Assembly: GCF_005938225.1 (NCBI RefSeq)
Contig: NZ_VCPC01000001.1
Coordinates: forward strand, 992,001 to 1,056,000
Source of the DNA: Arenibacterium halophilum
GTDB lineage: Bacteria; Pseudomonadota; Alphaproteobacteria; Rhodobacterales; Rhodobacteraceae
DNA: 64,000 bases
Reading direction: 5' to 3'
Below the pieces are notes generated by a model. That model worked only from the letters and a program-made list of their open reading frames with translations, was not told the DNA's origin and ran no database searches. Both the position numbers and the translations under genes were made by a program. Positions 36,529-45,764 of this stretch are shown in pieces; the first letter of the stretch is position 1, and every line of letters starts with the position of its first letter.

Positions 36529-37562
36529 CGCGGCACCTCGGCGCGGATATCAGACAGCGCTACGCGCCCGCGTTTGCGTTGCAATTCATAGTGGCCCAGC
36601 GCGGTCCAGCCGACCAGCGTGGTTTCCTCGGGGTCGGTGCGAAAGGCGCCGCGCAAGGCTGATTCGACGGTGCGGCGGTCTTTCTTGGGCATCGGTGCGA
36701 AATCCACCACCACCTGACCGCCGAGGCCACGCAGGCGCAGCGCGCGTGGCAGGGCGCGGGCGCAGGCGAGGTTGGCGCGCAGGCCTGCGGCCGGAGAGGT
36801 ATCACCGCCCGTGTTCACATCGACCGCAACCAGAGCGCGCGTCGGTTCGACATACATATGCCCGCCGCCGGACAGCGGCACCGAGGCCCCCCGTGCAGCA
36901 TCGATGCCATCCAGCGCGCCCGAGTCTTCCAGCGCGGCGGCGCCTTCCATCACTTCGGCGGGCAACGACCAGTCGCGCCAGGCCAGCGTGTGGGGGCCAT
37001 CGCCCTCGGCCAGAAGCTCGACCTCGGTTCCTTCGTCCTGCATGACCTGACCGGCCAGCGTCAGCATCGCGGCGATGTCATCCTCGATCGCGTCAGCATC
37101 AGCCCCGTCGCAAGCCGAGCGCAGGATCAGCCCCGCAGGTTGTTCGCCCGCCGCGCCGTGTGCGATTTCAAGCAGCCGGTCGCGTTCGTCTTCGTCGCGG
37201 ATGCTGCGCGAAATGTTCAACCCCGGGGCATCGGGCGTGACGATGGCGTAGCGGCTTTTGAACAGCAGTTTCGTGGTGACCGGAATCGCCTTGCCGGGTT
37301 CGGCATAGCCTGACACCTGCACCAGCAGCAGCGCGCCCGGCGCCAAGCCCTTGACCTGACGCAGGAAAGCCGGGCCGTCGGGCGTGGTCAGGAACATGCC
37401 GCCCTGCCCTTTCACCGGGCGGTCTGCACGCGCGCGATAGATGGTGCCAGGCGCGGGCGCATCGCCTTCGACAAACAAATCATCCAACTGGCCGTCTACC
37501 ATCAGGGCGGCCACATCGCGCCCGTTCAGGTGGCTCAGAACCACGGTATTGCCCTTCATCAC
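36525..37562 (-). CDS. RNase E/G-family protein, short form
   Basis: This 345-residue protein covers the RNase E/G catalytic core. VAVDVNTGG holds the first metal-binding Asp and [24 protein letters not shown] the second. There is no CPxC zinc-link motif and no C-terminal scaffold, so it cannot tetramerise in the way E. coli RNase E does. The full-length RNase E is presumably elsewhere. The maf stop TGA shares its A with an ATG at 37559; GTG 37562 is the other possible start. It is coupled to yacG downstream. Confidence 0.88.
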   Translation of the reverse strand: MMKGNTVVLSHLNGRDVAALMVDGQLDDLFVEGDAPAPGTIYRARADRPVKGQGGMFLTTPDGPAFLRQVKGLAPGALLLVQVSGYAEPGKAIPVTTKLLFKSRYAIVTPDAPGLNISRSIRDEDERDRLLEIAHGAAGEQPAGLILRSACDGADADAIEDDIAAMLTLAGQVMQDEGTEVELLAEGDGPHTLAWRDWSLPAEVMEGAAALEDSGALDGIDAARGASVPLSGGGHMYVEPTRALVAVDVNTGGDTSPAAGLRANLACARALPRALRLRGLGGQVVVDFAPMPKKDRRTVESALRGAFRTDPEETTLVGWTALGHYELQRKRGRVALSDIRAEVPR

Positions 37563-38140
37563 AGGCCCTCCAAAGGCGTCAGTCCGGCCGAGCGCAACAG
37601 GTTTGCGGTTTCCGCCAGCGGCAGGCCGACGATGCCGGTGAAAGACCCCGAAATCCAGGGGATCAGCGCACCAGCAGGCCCTTGAATGCCATAGCCGCCG
37701 GCCTTGCCCTGCCAGTCGTTGCTGGCAAGGTAGCCGTTCAGCTCGGCGTCCGACAGGCGTTTCATGCGGACCTGGCTGACGACATCGCGCTGCCAGATGC
37801 GGTCACCCCGGCGCACCGCGACCGAGGTGATGACCTGATGGCGGCGCCCCGACAGCAGGGTCAGAAATTGCGCGGCCTCGGCGGCGTCAGCGGGCTTGCC
37901 CAGGATACGGCGGCCCAGCGCCACGGTGGTATCGGCGCAAAGCACCACATCATCGGGGTCGGCCACCACGGCCTGCACCTTGGCGCGGGCGATGCGCGCG
38001 CAATAGGGGCGCGGCAGTTCCGCGCGAAGGGGCGATTCGTCGATATCGGGGGGGCGGACATCGGCAGGCGTCAGGCCAAGCTGCGCCAGCAGGTCAAGCC
38101 GCCGGGGGCTGCCAGAGCCCAGAATCAGGCGCGGGTGCAT
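37559..38140 (-). CDS. maf: Maf-family nucleoside-triphosphate pyrophosphatase
   Basis: This 193-residue protein starts with the Maf signature [18 protein letters not shown] and contains [18 protein letters not shown], which holds the conserved Asp. [16 protein letters not shown] and FTGIVGLPL complete the family pattern. Maf proteins hydrolyse non-canonical or certain canonical NTPs to NMPs and are linked to cell-division control. It lies between infA and the RNase E/G gene and its stop overlaps the RNase start. Confidence 0.95.
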   Translation of the reverse strand: MHPRLILGSGSPRRLDLLAQLGLTPADVRPPDIDESPLRAELPRPYCARIARAKVQAVVADPDDVVLCADTTVALGRRILGKPADAAEAAQFLTLLSGRRHQVITSVAVRRGDRIWQRDVVSQVRMKRLSDAELNGYLASNDWQGKAGGYGIQGPAGALIPWISGSFTGIVGLPLAETANLLRSAGLTPLEGL

Positions 38141-38221
38141 GGGGGCGCTGTCCTAACGGGTGCGCGGCTGCAGGTCGCGTTGCGACCCGCTATCCCGCGT
38201 CGCGCAAAGCAATGCCTCGCG

Positions 38222-38440
38222 CTATTTGAAGCGATAGTTGATCCGGCCCTTGGTCAGATCGTAGGGTGTCATTTCGACTTGCACCTTGTCGCCCGCCAGA
38301 ACACGGATGCGGTTCTTGCGCATCTTGCCTGCCGTGTGCGCGATGATTTCATGGCCATTCTCAAGCTCGACCCGAAATGTCGCGTTAGGCAGGAGTTCCT
38401 TCACGACGCCGGGGAATTCGAGAATATCTTCCTTGGCCAT
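38222..38440 (-). CDS. infA: Translation initiation factor IF-1
   Basis: This 72-residue protein is a normal-length IF-1: [20 protein letters not shown] is the N-terminus, [21 protein letters not shown] the S1-like OB-fold core, and [21 protein letters not shown] the C-terminus, all standard for alphaproteobacteria. It binds the A site of the 30S subunit with IF-2 and IF-3. GGAGACCAC precedes the ATG. The gap to the GNAT gene upstream (133 bases) probably holds its own promoter. Confidence 0.98.
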   Translation of the reverse strand: MAKEDILEFPGVVKELLPNATFRVELENGHEIIAHTAGKMRKNRIRVLAGDKVQVEMTPYDLTKGRINYRFK

Positions 38441-38573
38441 GTGGTCTCCGTCTTTGAAATGTCCGCAGGGGTGCGGAACGTGCGCTTAAATGGTCCCAAA
38501 CGCCCGGATTTTCAAGTGGTCAATGCGGTTCGGCACCATTTTGTTCCGCACCTGATGTCGCAGGTGCAGCCGG

Positions 38574-39161
38574 TCACAGCTGGCGCGACCAGAATTGCAG
38601 GGATTTTTCCGTCTCTTGCGGCTGATCCACATCGCGCCAGCGAAAGCGCGCAATCACACCGGGCAGCGGGGCATAGCCACGTTTGCGCCAGAAACCGTCC
38701 AGGGGCTGGTAATCCGATGGCTGCAGCGGGTGGTCGGGCGGGCGCAGGACAGAACAGAATGCCGCGCGCGACAGCCCCAGCCAGCGGGCGTGCGCTTCGC
38801 GATGGTCGAAAAAGCCATGGCCAAGGCCCTGCCCCCGCCATTCGGGCAACAGCACGGACTCCGCACAATAGAAGATGTTGCCGATGTTCAGCCCGGAGTC
38901 GTCGAACGCCTCGGCGAAATCCGCCGCGTGGTCGGACAGCGGCGCGCCGGTTGCCGCCCCCACCAGCCGGGTGCCGTCAAAGGCCCCCACGACGACCGCG
39001 CCCGCGCTGGACCGGAACCGGTCCAGATAGTCGCGCTCATAGGCCAGATCGCCATCGTAGAGGTAGGGCCAGTCGCAGAACACCGCGATGCGCAGGCGTG
39101 CCACATCCTCCAGCGCGCCGTCCAGCGCCGCGCCGGTCAGCACCCGTAGCGCAGCGCTCAC
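38574..39161 (-). CDS. GNAT-family N-acetyltransferase
   Basis: This 195-residue protein shows the GNAT fold: an N-terminal LRIAVFCDWPYLYDGDLAYE segment, AVVVGAFDGTRLVGAATGA as beta strands, and SVLLPEWRGQGLGHGFFDHREAHAR with the R/QxxGxG/A acetyl-CoA pyrophosphate loop. The substrate is unknown. Its start overlaps the stop of the NTF2-like gene (ATGA), so it belongs to the same transcript as the phosphatase and UPF0262 genes. Confidence 0.88.
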   Translation of the reverse strand: MSAALRVLTGAALDGALEDVARLRIAVFCDWPYLYDGDLAYERDYLDRFRSSAGAVVVGAFDGTRLVGAATGAPLSDHAADFAEAFDDSGLNIGNIFYCAESVLLPEWRGQGLGHGFFDHREAHARWLGLSRAAFCSVLRPPDHPLQPSDYQPLDGFWRKRGYAPLPGVIARFRWRDVDQPQETEKSLQFWSRQL

Positions 39162-39550
39162 TTTACCTGCGCCATCCAGTCGGCGAGGTTGTAATAGGTG
39201 GTGACGCGGGCGATCTTGCCGTCGCGGATGTCAAAGAACGACCCCGCCGGGAGGCGATAGGACTGGCCGCGTGCTTCGGGCAGGCCTTCGTCGGTTTCAA
39301 GGTAGGTGCCGTTGACCATGTATTCCGCCGCCGCGCGCGTGCCCCCTGCCCCCGAGAAAATCACCATGTCGGTCAGGTTTTCGCGGTAGCAACGGCTCAT
39401 ATGCGCGCAGAATTCGGCGAAGGCGGGTTTGCCGGTGCGAATCTTGCCCTCGTTGACGTGGTGGGCCACATCATCGGTCAGGCAGTCCAGCATCGCATCG
39501 GTATCGCCCGCATTGAAGGCATCGAAATAGGTCTTTACGCAGTCGGTCAT
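39158..39550 (-). CDS. SnoaL/NTF2-like small protein
   Basis: This 130-residue protein has the cone-shaped NTF2/SnoaL fold pattern: an N-terminal helix with YFDAFNAGDTDAMLDCLTDDV, HHVNEGKIRTGKPAF and then strands FFDIRDGKIARVTTYYN. Related proteins are isomerases, cyclases or simply ligand carriers, so no activity can be assigned. It overlaps the phosphatase gene upstream and the GNAT gene downstream by four bases each, which implies a tightly coupled trio. Confidence 0.85.
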   Translation of the reverse strand: MTDCVKTYFDAFNAGDTDAMLDCLTDDVAHHVNEGKIRTGKPAFAEFCAHMSRCYRENLTDMVIFSGAGGTRAAAEYMVNGTYLETDEGLPEARGQSYRLPAGSFFDIRDGKIARVTTYYNLADWMAQVK

Positions 39551-40008
39551 TGCACTTCCGTCGGTTCGCCCCAGCGGGCCTTGAGCCGCCCGACGATCTG
39601 GTCGCGGGCCTGTCGGTAATTGGCCAGCTTGGCCTCGCGGCCATCGCCCAGCCCGGTCGGGTCAAGGATCGGCCAATACTCCACCTCAAGATGGAAGAAT
39701 CGTGTCAACTCCAGCGCGCGGCGCTGGCTGGCGGGCGACAGCGCCACCACCAGATCGAAGGACGACAGATCGTCGCCCCATTGTTCCATCTCGTCGAAAC
39801 TGCGCGAGCGGTGGCGCGACAGTTCCACGTCCATCTCCTGGCACACGGCAATGGAGAACCCGTCGATTTCCATGTCGTTGCGCACCCCGACCGACTGCAC
39901 ATAGGTCCCGGTGCCGTAAAACTTCTTCATGATGCCCTCGGCCATGGGCGATCGCACCGCGTTGTGATCGCAGCAGAACAGAACCGACTGGGGCAGCGGT
40001 AAGGTCAC
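39547..40008 (-). CDS. Low-molecular-weight protein-tyrosine-phosphatase-family protein
   Basis: This 153-residue protein has the CX5R phosphate loop near the N-terminus (VLFCCDHNAVRSPMAEG, using the second Cys) and a later acidic loop (YWPILDPTGLGDG) with the general-acid Asp in DPT. These features match the LMW-PTP/arsenate-reductase superfamily. In Rhodobacteraceae a protein of this type regularly follows the UPF0262 gene. Whether it acts on phosphotyrosine, arsenate or something else is not clear. Confidence 0.88.
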   Translation of the reverse strand: MTLPLPQSVLFCCDHNAVRSPMAEGIMKKFYGTGTYVQSVGVRNDMEIDGFSIAVCQEMDVELSRHRSRSFDEMEQWGDDLSSFDLVVALSPASQRRALELTRFFHLEVEYWPILDPTGLGDGREAKLANYRQARDQIVGRLKARWGEPTEVQ

Positions 40009-40009
40009 A

Positions 40010-40489
40010 TCAGCCCCCGAAGTGCAGCACGCAGATCAGGGTGAACAGGCGGCGGGCGGTATCGGTATCGACATCGACCTTGCCTTCCAGACGTTCCTGC
40101 AACACGCGGCTGCCTTCGTTGTGGATGCCGCGCCGGGCCATGTCGATGGTTTCGATCTGGCTGGGCGGCAGGGTTTTGACGGCGGCGAAATAGCTTTCGC
40201 AGATCTGGAAGTAATCCTTGACCACCTGCCGGAACGGCCCCAGCGACAGGTGGAATTCGGCCGCCTTGTCGTCGCTTTCGGTTTCCACGTCGAACACCAG
40301 CCGTTTCTCGCGGATCGACAGGTTCAGCCGGTACGGCCCGTCGGGCGCGTCACGCCCGTCGCGTGATGGCAGGGTAAAACTGTTGTCTTCCAGCAGGTCG
40401 AAAATCGCCACGCGGCGTTCCTGCTCGATTTCCGGGGTCGGCGCGGGCAGTCCCGCGTCGTCAAGGGCAATGTCAAAGATACGCGACAT
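40010..40489 (-). CDS. UPF0262-family protein
   Basis: This 159-residue protein matches the UPF0262 family: IFDIALDDAGLPAPTPEIEQERRVAIFDLLEDN at the N-terminus in pieces, LSLGPFRQVVKDYFQICESYF in the middle, and ARRLFTLICVLHFGG at the end. The family is alphaproteobacterial and of unknown function. It lies 9 bases after hisD and one base before the phosphatase gene, its usual place. Confidence 0.92.
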   Translation of the reverse strand: MSRIFDIALDDAGLPAPTPEIEQERRVAIFDLLEDNSFTLPSRDGRDAPDGPYRLNLSIREKRLVFDVETESDDKAAEFHLSLGPFRQVVKDYFQICESYFAAVKTLPPSQIETIDMARRGIHNEGSRVLQERLEGKVDVDTDTARRLFTLICVLHFGG

Positions 40490-40498
40490 GGGGCCGGT

Positions 40499-41800
40499 TC
40501 ACCTGTTCAAATGGTCAAGACGGGCGCGCACCGAAAGCCCGTGTGCCTCAAGACTTTCGGACGTGGCCAAGCGTTCCGCCGCAGGTCCGATAGCACGCAG
40601 CGCCTCCGGAGTCATCTGCGCCATGGTGGTGCGCTTGAGGAAATCCATCACCGACAGGCCCGAGGAGAACCGCGCCGAGCGCGCCGTGGGCAGAACGTGG
40701 TTCGGGCCGCCAACGTAATCGCCGATCGCCTCGGGCGTCCAGTGGCCCAAAAAAATCGCGCCCGCGTGGACGGTGTGTTCGGCCAGCGCCACCGGATCGG
40801 CCACGCACAGTTCAAGGTGCTCGGGCGCGATGCGGTTCGACAGCGCCGCCGCCTGAGCCATGTCGGACACGGTGATGACCGCGCCGAAATCACGCCAGCT
40901 GGCCCCCGCAATCGCGCGCCGTTCCAGCGTTTCCAGCCGCTTGTCGACCGCGGCCGCCACACGCTGGCCGAATTCGGCATCGTCCGCGATCAGGATCGAC
41001 TGGGCGCTTTCGTCGTGTTCCGCCTGGCTGAGCAGGTCAAGCGCGATCCAGTCCGGATCATTGTCGGCATCGGCAATCACCAAAATCTCCGACGGACCCG
41101 CGATCATGTCGATCCCGACCTTTCCGAAGACGCGCCGCTTTGCGGCCGCCACATAGGCGTTGCCCGGGCCGGTGATCTTGTCGACCGGCGCGATGGTGTC
41201 GGTGCCATAAGCCAGCGCTGCAATCGCCTGCGCCCCGCCAATCCGATACACCTCGTCCACCCCCGCCAGTTGCGCCGCCAGCAGAACCAGCGGGTTCACC
41301 ACCCCATCGGGCGTGGGCACGGTGATCGCCAGCCGTCCGACCCCGGCCACCTTGGCGGGAATCGCGTTCATCAGCACCGAGGAGGGGTAAGAGGCCAGCC
41401 CGCCCGGCACATAGAGCCCAGCTGCCGAAACCGCGCTCCACCGCCAGCCCAGCGTTGCGCCGTCCGGGTCCGTCCACATCTGGTCGGCCGGCATCTGGCG
41501 CACGTGGTAGGCGCGGATACGTTCGGCCGCCATCTCCAGCGCGGCGCGGTCCTCGGGGCTGACCGCTTCGACGGCGGCGGCAATCTCTTCCGGCGAAAAC
41601 GCCATCGTCGCTGGCGTCAGCTCGATCCGGTCGAACCGCGCGGTCAGGTCGATCACCGCCTGATCTCCGCGCGCGCGCACATCGGCGATGATTTTCGCCA
41701 CGGCGGCGTCGACATCGGGGCTGTCTTCCCGCTTGGCACCCAGCAAGGCGGCAAAGCGGGTTTCAAAATCGGGCGCGGCGGCATCAAGAAATACGGGCAT
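40499..41800 (-). CDS. hisD: Histidinol dehydrogenase
   Basis: This 433-residue zinc enzyme oxidises L-histidinol to L-histidine in two NAD-dependent steps. AGLYVPGGLASYPSSVLMNAIPAKVAGV is the NAD/substrate region in pieces, DMIAGPSEILVIADADNDP and QAEHDESAQSILI carry the metal-binding residues, and HLELCVADP with FLGHWTPEAIGDYVGGPNHVLPT includes the catalytic His/Glu region. Length is standard. It stands alone from other his genes, as is usual in this family, and is followed by UPF0262. Confidence 0.98.
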   Translation of the reverse strand: MPVFLDAAAPDFETRFAALLGAKREDSPDVDAAVAKIIADVRARGDQAVIDLTARFDRIELTPATMAFSPEEIAAAVEAVSPEDRAALEMAAERIRAYHVRQMPADQMWTDPDGATLGWRWSAVSAAGLYVPGGLASYPSSVLMNAIPAKVAGVGRLAITVPTPDGVVNPLVLLAAQLAGVDEVYRIGGAQAIAALAYGTDTIAPVDKITGPGNAYVAAAKRRVFGKVGIDMIAGPSEILVIADADNDPDWIALDLLSQAEHDESAQSILIADDAEFGQRVAAAVDKRLETLERRAIAGASWRDFGAVITVSDMAQAAALSNRIAPEHLELCVADPVALAEHTVHAGAIFLGHWTPEAIGDYVGGPNHVLPTARSARFSSGLSVMDFLKRTTMAQMTPEALRAIGPAAERLATSESLEAHGLSVRARLDHLNR

Positions 41801-41850
41801 GGCAGGACTTTCAGTGGCTCACCCTGCCATAGCGGCGCGGGGCCGCGATC

Positions 41851-42366
41851 TCAAGCGGCGGCTGCGTCCCCGGCGCGGGGCAACCGCATCAGCGCCACCC
41901 CCACCAGCAGCAGCACGATACCGGTTGCCACGGTGCGAATGGTGTTCCACAGCTGCCAGTCGGGCGAATATTCGGCCCAGACCTGTTCGGCCAGCCCATC
42001 GGGAAGCGGCAACGCCACCTGGGCCAGCGCCTCGTTCATCGGGACGTTTACCGCCATGGTCAGCACCACGCCCCCGAACAGAGAAATTACGCCCGCCAGC
42101 CCGAACAGCCCCGCAGACAGACCCTCCCGCGCGCGCCACCCTACCAGCGCGGTTGCCAGCAACACGAAAGGCGTGCCGAAAAACGCTGGCGCAAACACGC
42201 CATTGCGGACCGAGGCATTCATCGCCTGCATCGCCGCAATCGCGGTGTCAGGCTCCAGCCGGTCCAGCCCCCACATGGTCGAGCAGACCCAAGCGTAGAA
42301 AAACCCGAAGATCGCCCCCGACAACAACAGCGAAATCAGCGCCATACCGCGCAGCAATCCGTTCAT
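41851..42366 (-). CDS. DUF1772 (anthrone-oxygenase-like) membrane protein
   Basis: This 171-residue protein has four hydrophobic helices: near residues 5-25, 60-80, 87-108 and 145-163. The family pattern MNASVRNGVFAPAFFGTP and VNVPMNEALA matches DUF1772. Fungal members include anthrone oxygenases, but the bacterial function is unknown. It sits between DUF2948 and hisD, a position not always occupied in related genomes, so it may be an insertion into the block. Confidence 0.82.
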   Translation of the reverse strand: MNGLLRGMALISLLLSGAIFGFFYAWVCSTMWGLDRLEPDTAIAAMQAMNASVRNGVFAPAFFGTPFVLLATALVGWRAREGLSAGLFGLAGVISLFGGVVLTMAVNVPMNEALAQVALPLPDGLAEQVWAEYSPDWQLWNTIRTVATGIVLLLVGVALMRLPRAGDAAAA

Positions 42367-42439
42367 TGAAAACGTCCCTTGCTCAAATGCCTTGCCTGCC
42401 CCCCCGTGATACGCGGCGGCAGAAGATTTCCGTCGCGGA

Positions 42440-42919
42440 TTATTCCGGATGGCCAGGTTTATTGTGCGAGGGCGCCTGATAGGGCCGGGTCACATCGCGC
42501 AGGGTGACCTCGACCGCCTCGACCTGCAGCCGGATCGCGCCATCGCCCGCCAGCGTGATCTCGATATGGCCGGCGCCATCTTCGCCCGGTTGGAATGTCA
42601 CCGACAGGATCGACAGGATCAAGTCGCGGTCGGACCGGTCCAAACCCTGACTGGCCACCGACAGCACCGTGTCAAAGACCAGAACCGCCTGTACCCGTTC
42701 GAACGCGCGCTGAAGACGGGTGGCCGCTTCGGCATCTTCCCAACGGAACCTGTTCAGCAGAATTGCAAACCGGCGCTCGACCCGGCGGAACTGCATTTCC
42801 GTCACCGGAAACACCGCATCCTGCACCAGCGTCGAAATCACCCCCAGATCATCCGCGTCCAGCGCGCCAAGGTTCAGCGGCGCCTCGCGGCCATCTTCGA
42901 ATCGCGCGTCTTCGCTCAC
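42440..42919 (-). CDS. DUF2948-family protein
   Basis: This 159-residue protein matches DUF2948: [26 protein letters not shown] is the N-terminal signature in pieces, [18 protein letters not shown] follows, and the C-terminal half has beta strands including [19 protein letters not shown]. The function is unknown. Its start overlaps the murA stop by four bases, the arrangement seen widely in Rhodobacteraceae. Confidence 0.92.
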   Translation of the reverse strand: MSEDARFEDGREAPLNLGALDADDLGVISTLVQDAVFPVTEMQFRRVERRFAILLNRFRWEDAEAATRLQRAFERVQAVLVFDTVLSVASQGLDRSDRDLILSILSVTFQPGEDGAGHIEITLAGDGAIRLQVEAVEVTLRDVTRPYQAPSHNKPGHPE

Positions 42920-44187
42920 TGGCCCACCACCCGCTCGATCTGTGCGCCCACGCCGCGCAGCTTGCGCACGACATGCTCGTACCCACGATCCAGGTGATAA
43001 ACCCGACTGACTTTCGTGTCGCCTTCGGCAGCCAGACCGGCAAGGATCAGCGACACGCTGGCGCGCAGGTCGGTCGCCATCACGGGTGCGCCCTTCAGGC
43101 GTTCGACCCCGGTGACCTTGGCGCTGCCGCCATGCACGTCGATCCGGGCGCCCATGCGCATCAGCTCCGGCGCGTGCATGAAGCGATTTTCAAAAATCGT
43201 CTCTTCCAGATTGCTGACGCCATCGGCGGTGCACAGCAGCGCCATCATCTGAGCTTGCAGGTCGGTCGGAAAGCCGGGGAATGGCTCGGTCGCGACATCG
43301 ACGGCGGAGATGTGATCGGACCGGCGACGCACCGAAAGCCCTGCCTCGGTCTCGGTCACATCAACGCCGGCCTCGTCCAGCTTGTCGCAGAAGGCCGCCA
43401 GCAGATCACGCCGGCCGCCCAGCAGTTCGACCTCGCCGCCGCAGATCGCGGGGGCCAGCATATAGGTGCCCAGCTCGATCCGATCTGTCACCACCGGATG
43501 CGTCGCCCCGCCCAGCCGGTCGACGCCCTGAACGGTGATCGTATCGGTGCCATCGCCCTCGATCTGGGCGCCCATCTTGCGCAGACAGTCGGCCAAGTCG
43601 ACGATCTCCGGCTCGCGCGCGGCGCGCTTTATCACGGTGGTGCCCTTGGCCAGCGTTGCTGCCATCAGCGCGTTTTCCGTCGCCCCGACCGACGGGAACG
43701 GGAATTCGATGACCCCGCCGCGCAAGCCCCCCGCTGGCGCCTTGGCATGCACATAGCCATCGCGCAGGTCCATCTCGGCGCCCAGCGACTCGAGCGCACG
43801 CAGGTGCAGATCGACAGGCCGCGCCCCGATCGCGCAGCCGCCTGGCAGCGACACCACCGCATGGCCGTCGCGCGCCAGCATCGGCCCGAGCACCAGGATC
43901 GAAGCGCGCATCTTGCGCACGATATCGTAGTCCGCAGTGTGGTTGTTCAGATCATGGCTCGACAAGGCGAGCACCTTGCCGCCCTGAAGGCTGGCCACTT
44001 CAGCCCCCAGCGAGCCAAGCAGATCGGTCATGGTGCGGATGTCCGACAGGCGCGGCGCATTGGTCAGCGTCAGCGGTTCATCGCTCAGCAATGTCGCCGG
44101 CATCAGTGTCAGACAGGCATTCTTGGCCCCCGCAATCGGTATCTGCCCCGACAGCGGGCCGTTGCCCGTCACGATAATCGAATCCAT
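42916..44187 (-). CDS. murA: UDP-N-acetylglucosamine 1-carboxyvinyltransferase
   Basis: This 423-residue enzyme transfers enolpyruvate from PEP to UDP-GlcNAc, the first committed step of peptidoglycan synthesis. [21 protein letters not shown] holds the conserved Lys-Asn pair, and [16 protein letters not shown] contains the active-site Cys that fosfomycin targets. [12 protein letters not shown] and [17 protein letters not shown] are C-terminal signatures. The length is normal. A 53-codon basic protein gene ends one base upstream. Confidence 0.98.
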   Translation of the reverse strand: MDSIIVTGNGPLSGQIPIAGAKNACLTLMPATLLSDEPLTLTNAPRLSDIRTMTDLLGSLGAEVASLQGGKVLALSSHDLNNHTADYDIVRKMRASILVLGPMLARDGHAVVSLPGGCAIGARPVDLHLRALESLGAEMDLRDGYVHAKAPAGGLRGGVIEFPFPSVGATENALMAATLAKGTTVIKRAAREPEIVDLADCLRKMGAQIEGDGTDTITVQGVDRLGGATHPVVTDRIELGTYMLAPAICGGEVELLGGRRDLLAAFCDKLDEAGVDVTETEAGLSVRRRSDHISAVDVATEPFPGFPTDLQAQMMALLCTADGVSNLEETIFENRFMHAPELMRMGARIDVHGGSAKVTGVERLKGAPVMATDLRASVSLILAGLAAEGDTKVSRVYHLDRGYEHVVRKLRGVGAQIERVVGQ

Positions 44188-44188
44188 C

Positions 44189-44350
44189 TCAACTGCCCTC
44201 TTCGCTGCCCGGTTTGCCCGTGTTGTCCCCCGCCCGCGCCTTCGCCTGCGCCTTGCGCCGCGCCAGATTCGCCTTCAGCGCGGCCTTCAGCCGATCATCA
44301 CGTGTGGGCGCCGGTTTGGCACCCTTTTCGGGGGTCTTTCTGTCTGCCAT
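44189..44350 (-). CDS. Small basic protein upstream of murA
   Basis: A 53-residue frame starts at ATG 44350 behind a good ribosome site (AGGAAGGGG) and stops one base before murA. The product is rich in Lys, Arg and Ala: [20 protein letters not shown] begins it and [20 protein letters not shown] forms a likely amphipathic helix, followed by a short acidic tail. I recognise no domain. The position and ribosome site suggest a real gene co-transcribed with murA. A nucleic-acid-binding or membrane-surface role is possible but unsupported. Confidence 0.75.
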   Translation of the reverse strand: MADRKTPEKGAKPAPTRDDRLKAALKANLARRKAQAKARAGDNTGKPGSEEGS

Positions 44351-44434
44351 GGCCCCTTCCTAACGCAAGCAGAAAAAACCGTCCAGAATGCCCTTGCACC
44401 ACGCCCGCTTTGCGTCTAATCAGCCGCCCACGGC

Positions 44435-44509
<75 letters not shown>

Positions 44510-44683
44510 CTTCCCTTTTGAGGATAGCGGAACCGGGCACCCCCAAGGGAGCTTCCGGTGTTTCTTGCCATGTGGTTACCGGCGACACCAATGGCGCCAG
44601 AAATCAATTCCTTGGCGACGACACGCCAGGGAGAAGGCGCCATTTCAAGCAATCGTTGGCGCCCGGCTTCGTGACGGAGCGGA

Positions 44684-45457
44684 TCAATCGCTGCCGGCGT
44701 GAGCCTCGCCAAGTGATTTGACGATGGAGCCGAACAGGTCGGCGATCTTGTCGCGCTTTTCGGCAAGGCTTTCTGCCAGACCGTGAACGCCCAGCGCGAG
44801 AGGCCGATGCCCCGGCGGGGACGGGATAATCGTCGACATCATTGCGGCGTCCCAATGTGCGGTGGGACGCAGCAATTCGCGGGCCCGAAGAAAAGAGATG
44901 TCCATCTTGCGATGTTCGGCAAGGCGGTGCAGCAGATCGGCTTCGCTGAATTCGTCCTGCTCCAACTCACCCAGCTCGATCGTGCGAAGATATACGGAAA
45001 TCGCATCGGCGATGCTTGATCGCGCGAGAAACAGCCATCCAGTCCCGGATTGAACAAGAAGTCGCCGCGTGCCTCGAAGAATCTTGATGCCCCCGTGCCC
45101 ATGCAGGGTTTCGACATATTCCAGATAGATATCGTTCGTTGTCGCAAGAACGACGGATTCGCCAACGGTCTCGCGCAGCAGATACATCGCTTCGAGCACC
45201 GCCGTCTGTTCATAATCCTGGCAATTCAGCCAAGACCCAAGATGGGCAACTCGCGCTGCCGGATAATACCGGTGGCTCGTATCGTCGAACTCCATATACC
45301 CAAGGTCAACCATGCACTTCAGAAGGGCATTGACGCTCGAGACCGGATGACCGAGCCGTCTTGCTAGATCGCTGAGCCGTGCTGGCTCGCGGGTCCTTGC
45401 GAAATCCTCAAGAATGCGGAACACCCGCTCGGCAGATTTGACGCTGTGTCTGCTCAT
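44684..45457 (-). CDS. IclR-family transcriptional regulator
   Basis: The start at 45457 fits the beginning of the IclR domain (SRHSVKSAERVFRILEDFA). The protein has 257 residues. GHPVSSVNALLKCMVDLGYMEF is the recognition region, and the C-terminal two thirds form the effector domain (GESVVLATTNDIYLEYVETL, SGTGWLFLARS). It is the first gene beyond tRNA-Thr and is divergent from the cupin gene. Direct repeats lie across its start region, and a palindrome in the shared upstream region recurs before TRAP 3, so it may control both. The ligand is unknown. Confidence 0.92.
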   Translation of the reverse strand: MSRHSVKSAERVFRILEDFARTREPARLSDLARRLGHPVSSVNALLKCMVDLGYMEFDDTSHRYYPAARVAHLGSWLNCQDYEQTAVLEAMYLLRETVGESVVLATTNDIYLEYVETLHGHGGIKILRGTRRLLVQSGTGWLFLARSSIADAISVYLRTIELGELEQDEFSEADLLHRLAEHRKMDISFLRARELLRPTAHWDAAMMSTIIPSPPGHRPLALGVHGLAESLAEKRDKIADLFGSIVKSLGEAHAGSD

Positions 45458-45460
45458 TTC

Positions 45461-45488
45461 TGCACTGCACCTCCATCCCTGCACTGCA
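45461..45488. promoter_or_regulatory. Direct repeats TGCACTGCA, candidate IclR autoregulatory site
   Basis: Two exact 9-base copies start at 45461 and 45480, 19 bases apart, immediately upstream of the IclR start codon. Each copy is itself a near-palindrome (TGCA-N-TGCA). A bound protein would block IclR transcription or translation. Confidence 0.5.
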
Positions 45489-45549
45489 GCCCCGTCTCTT
45501 GACCTGTTCTACGCGACAGCTGCGGCCACGGGGAAGCAGGTCCTTGATG

Positions 45550-45567
45550 TTTCCACATATGTGCAAA
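45550..45567. promoter_or_regulatory. 18-bp palindrome, copy 1 (shared with TRAP 3 promoter region)
   Basis: TTTCCACATATGTGCAAA is symmetrical in 8 of 9 base pairs. A copy identical at 17 of 18 positions lies at 57776-57793. It is about 200 bases upstream of the cupin gene and 93 bases upstream of the IclR start. Confidence 0.75.
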
Positions 45568-45686
45568 GTTTGCGAGCGCCGAGACGCAGTCACGCGCCGC
45601 TGCACGCGCGTCAGAGGCGCAAAATTTCAGATGGCTGTAAAAACGGCGGTCCAATCGGCCGCGCCTTGCCTGAAATCAGCGCGCGA

Positions 45687-45704
45687 AATAGCAAATTGCC
45701 TATT
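45687..45704. promoter_or_regulatory. Inverted repeat upstream of cupin gene
   Basis: AATAG and CTATT arms enclose CAAATTGC, giving 7 of 9 symmetrical pairs. It lies 60 bases upstream of the cupin start, where a repressor or activator site would be expected. Confidence 0.35.
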
Positions 45705-45764
45705 GGCCCGCCTCTTTTCGAGGATCGACTTAGCGCAATCGGGCCCTTCAATGGGAGAGATGAT

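Larger units (their letters stand above)
45458..45764. other. Divergent regulatory region (IclR / cupin)
   Basis: These 307 bases hold no supported gene; the open frame continuing upstream of the cupin start has no similarity. Three repeat structures are listed separately: TGCACTGCA repeats, an 18-bp palindrome, and an AATAG/CTATT dyad. Confidence 0.7.

Noticed and set aside
37682-39619. 645-codon plus-strand open frame opposite maf, infA and the GNAT gene
   Set aside because: It covers several real genes on the other strand, and its product is compositionally biased without domains.
45414-45764. In-frame upstream extension of the cupin gene
   Set aside because: The extension is not cupin-like and crosses the divergent operator region, and a good ribosome site precedes ATG 45765.
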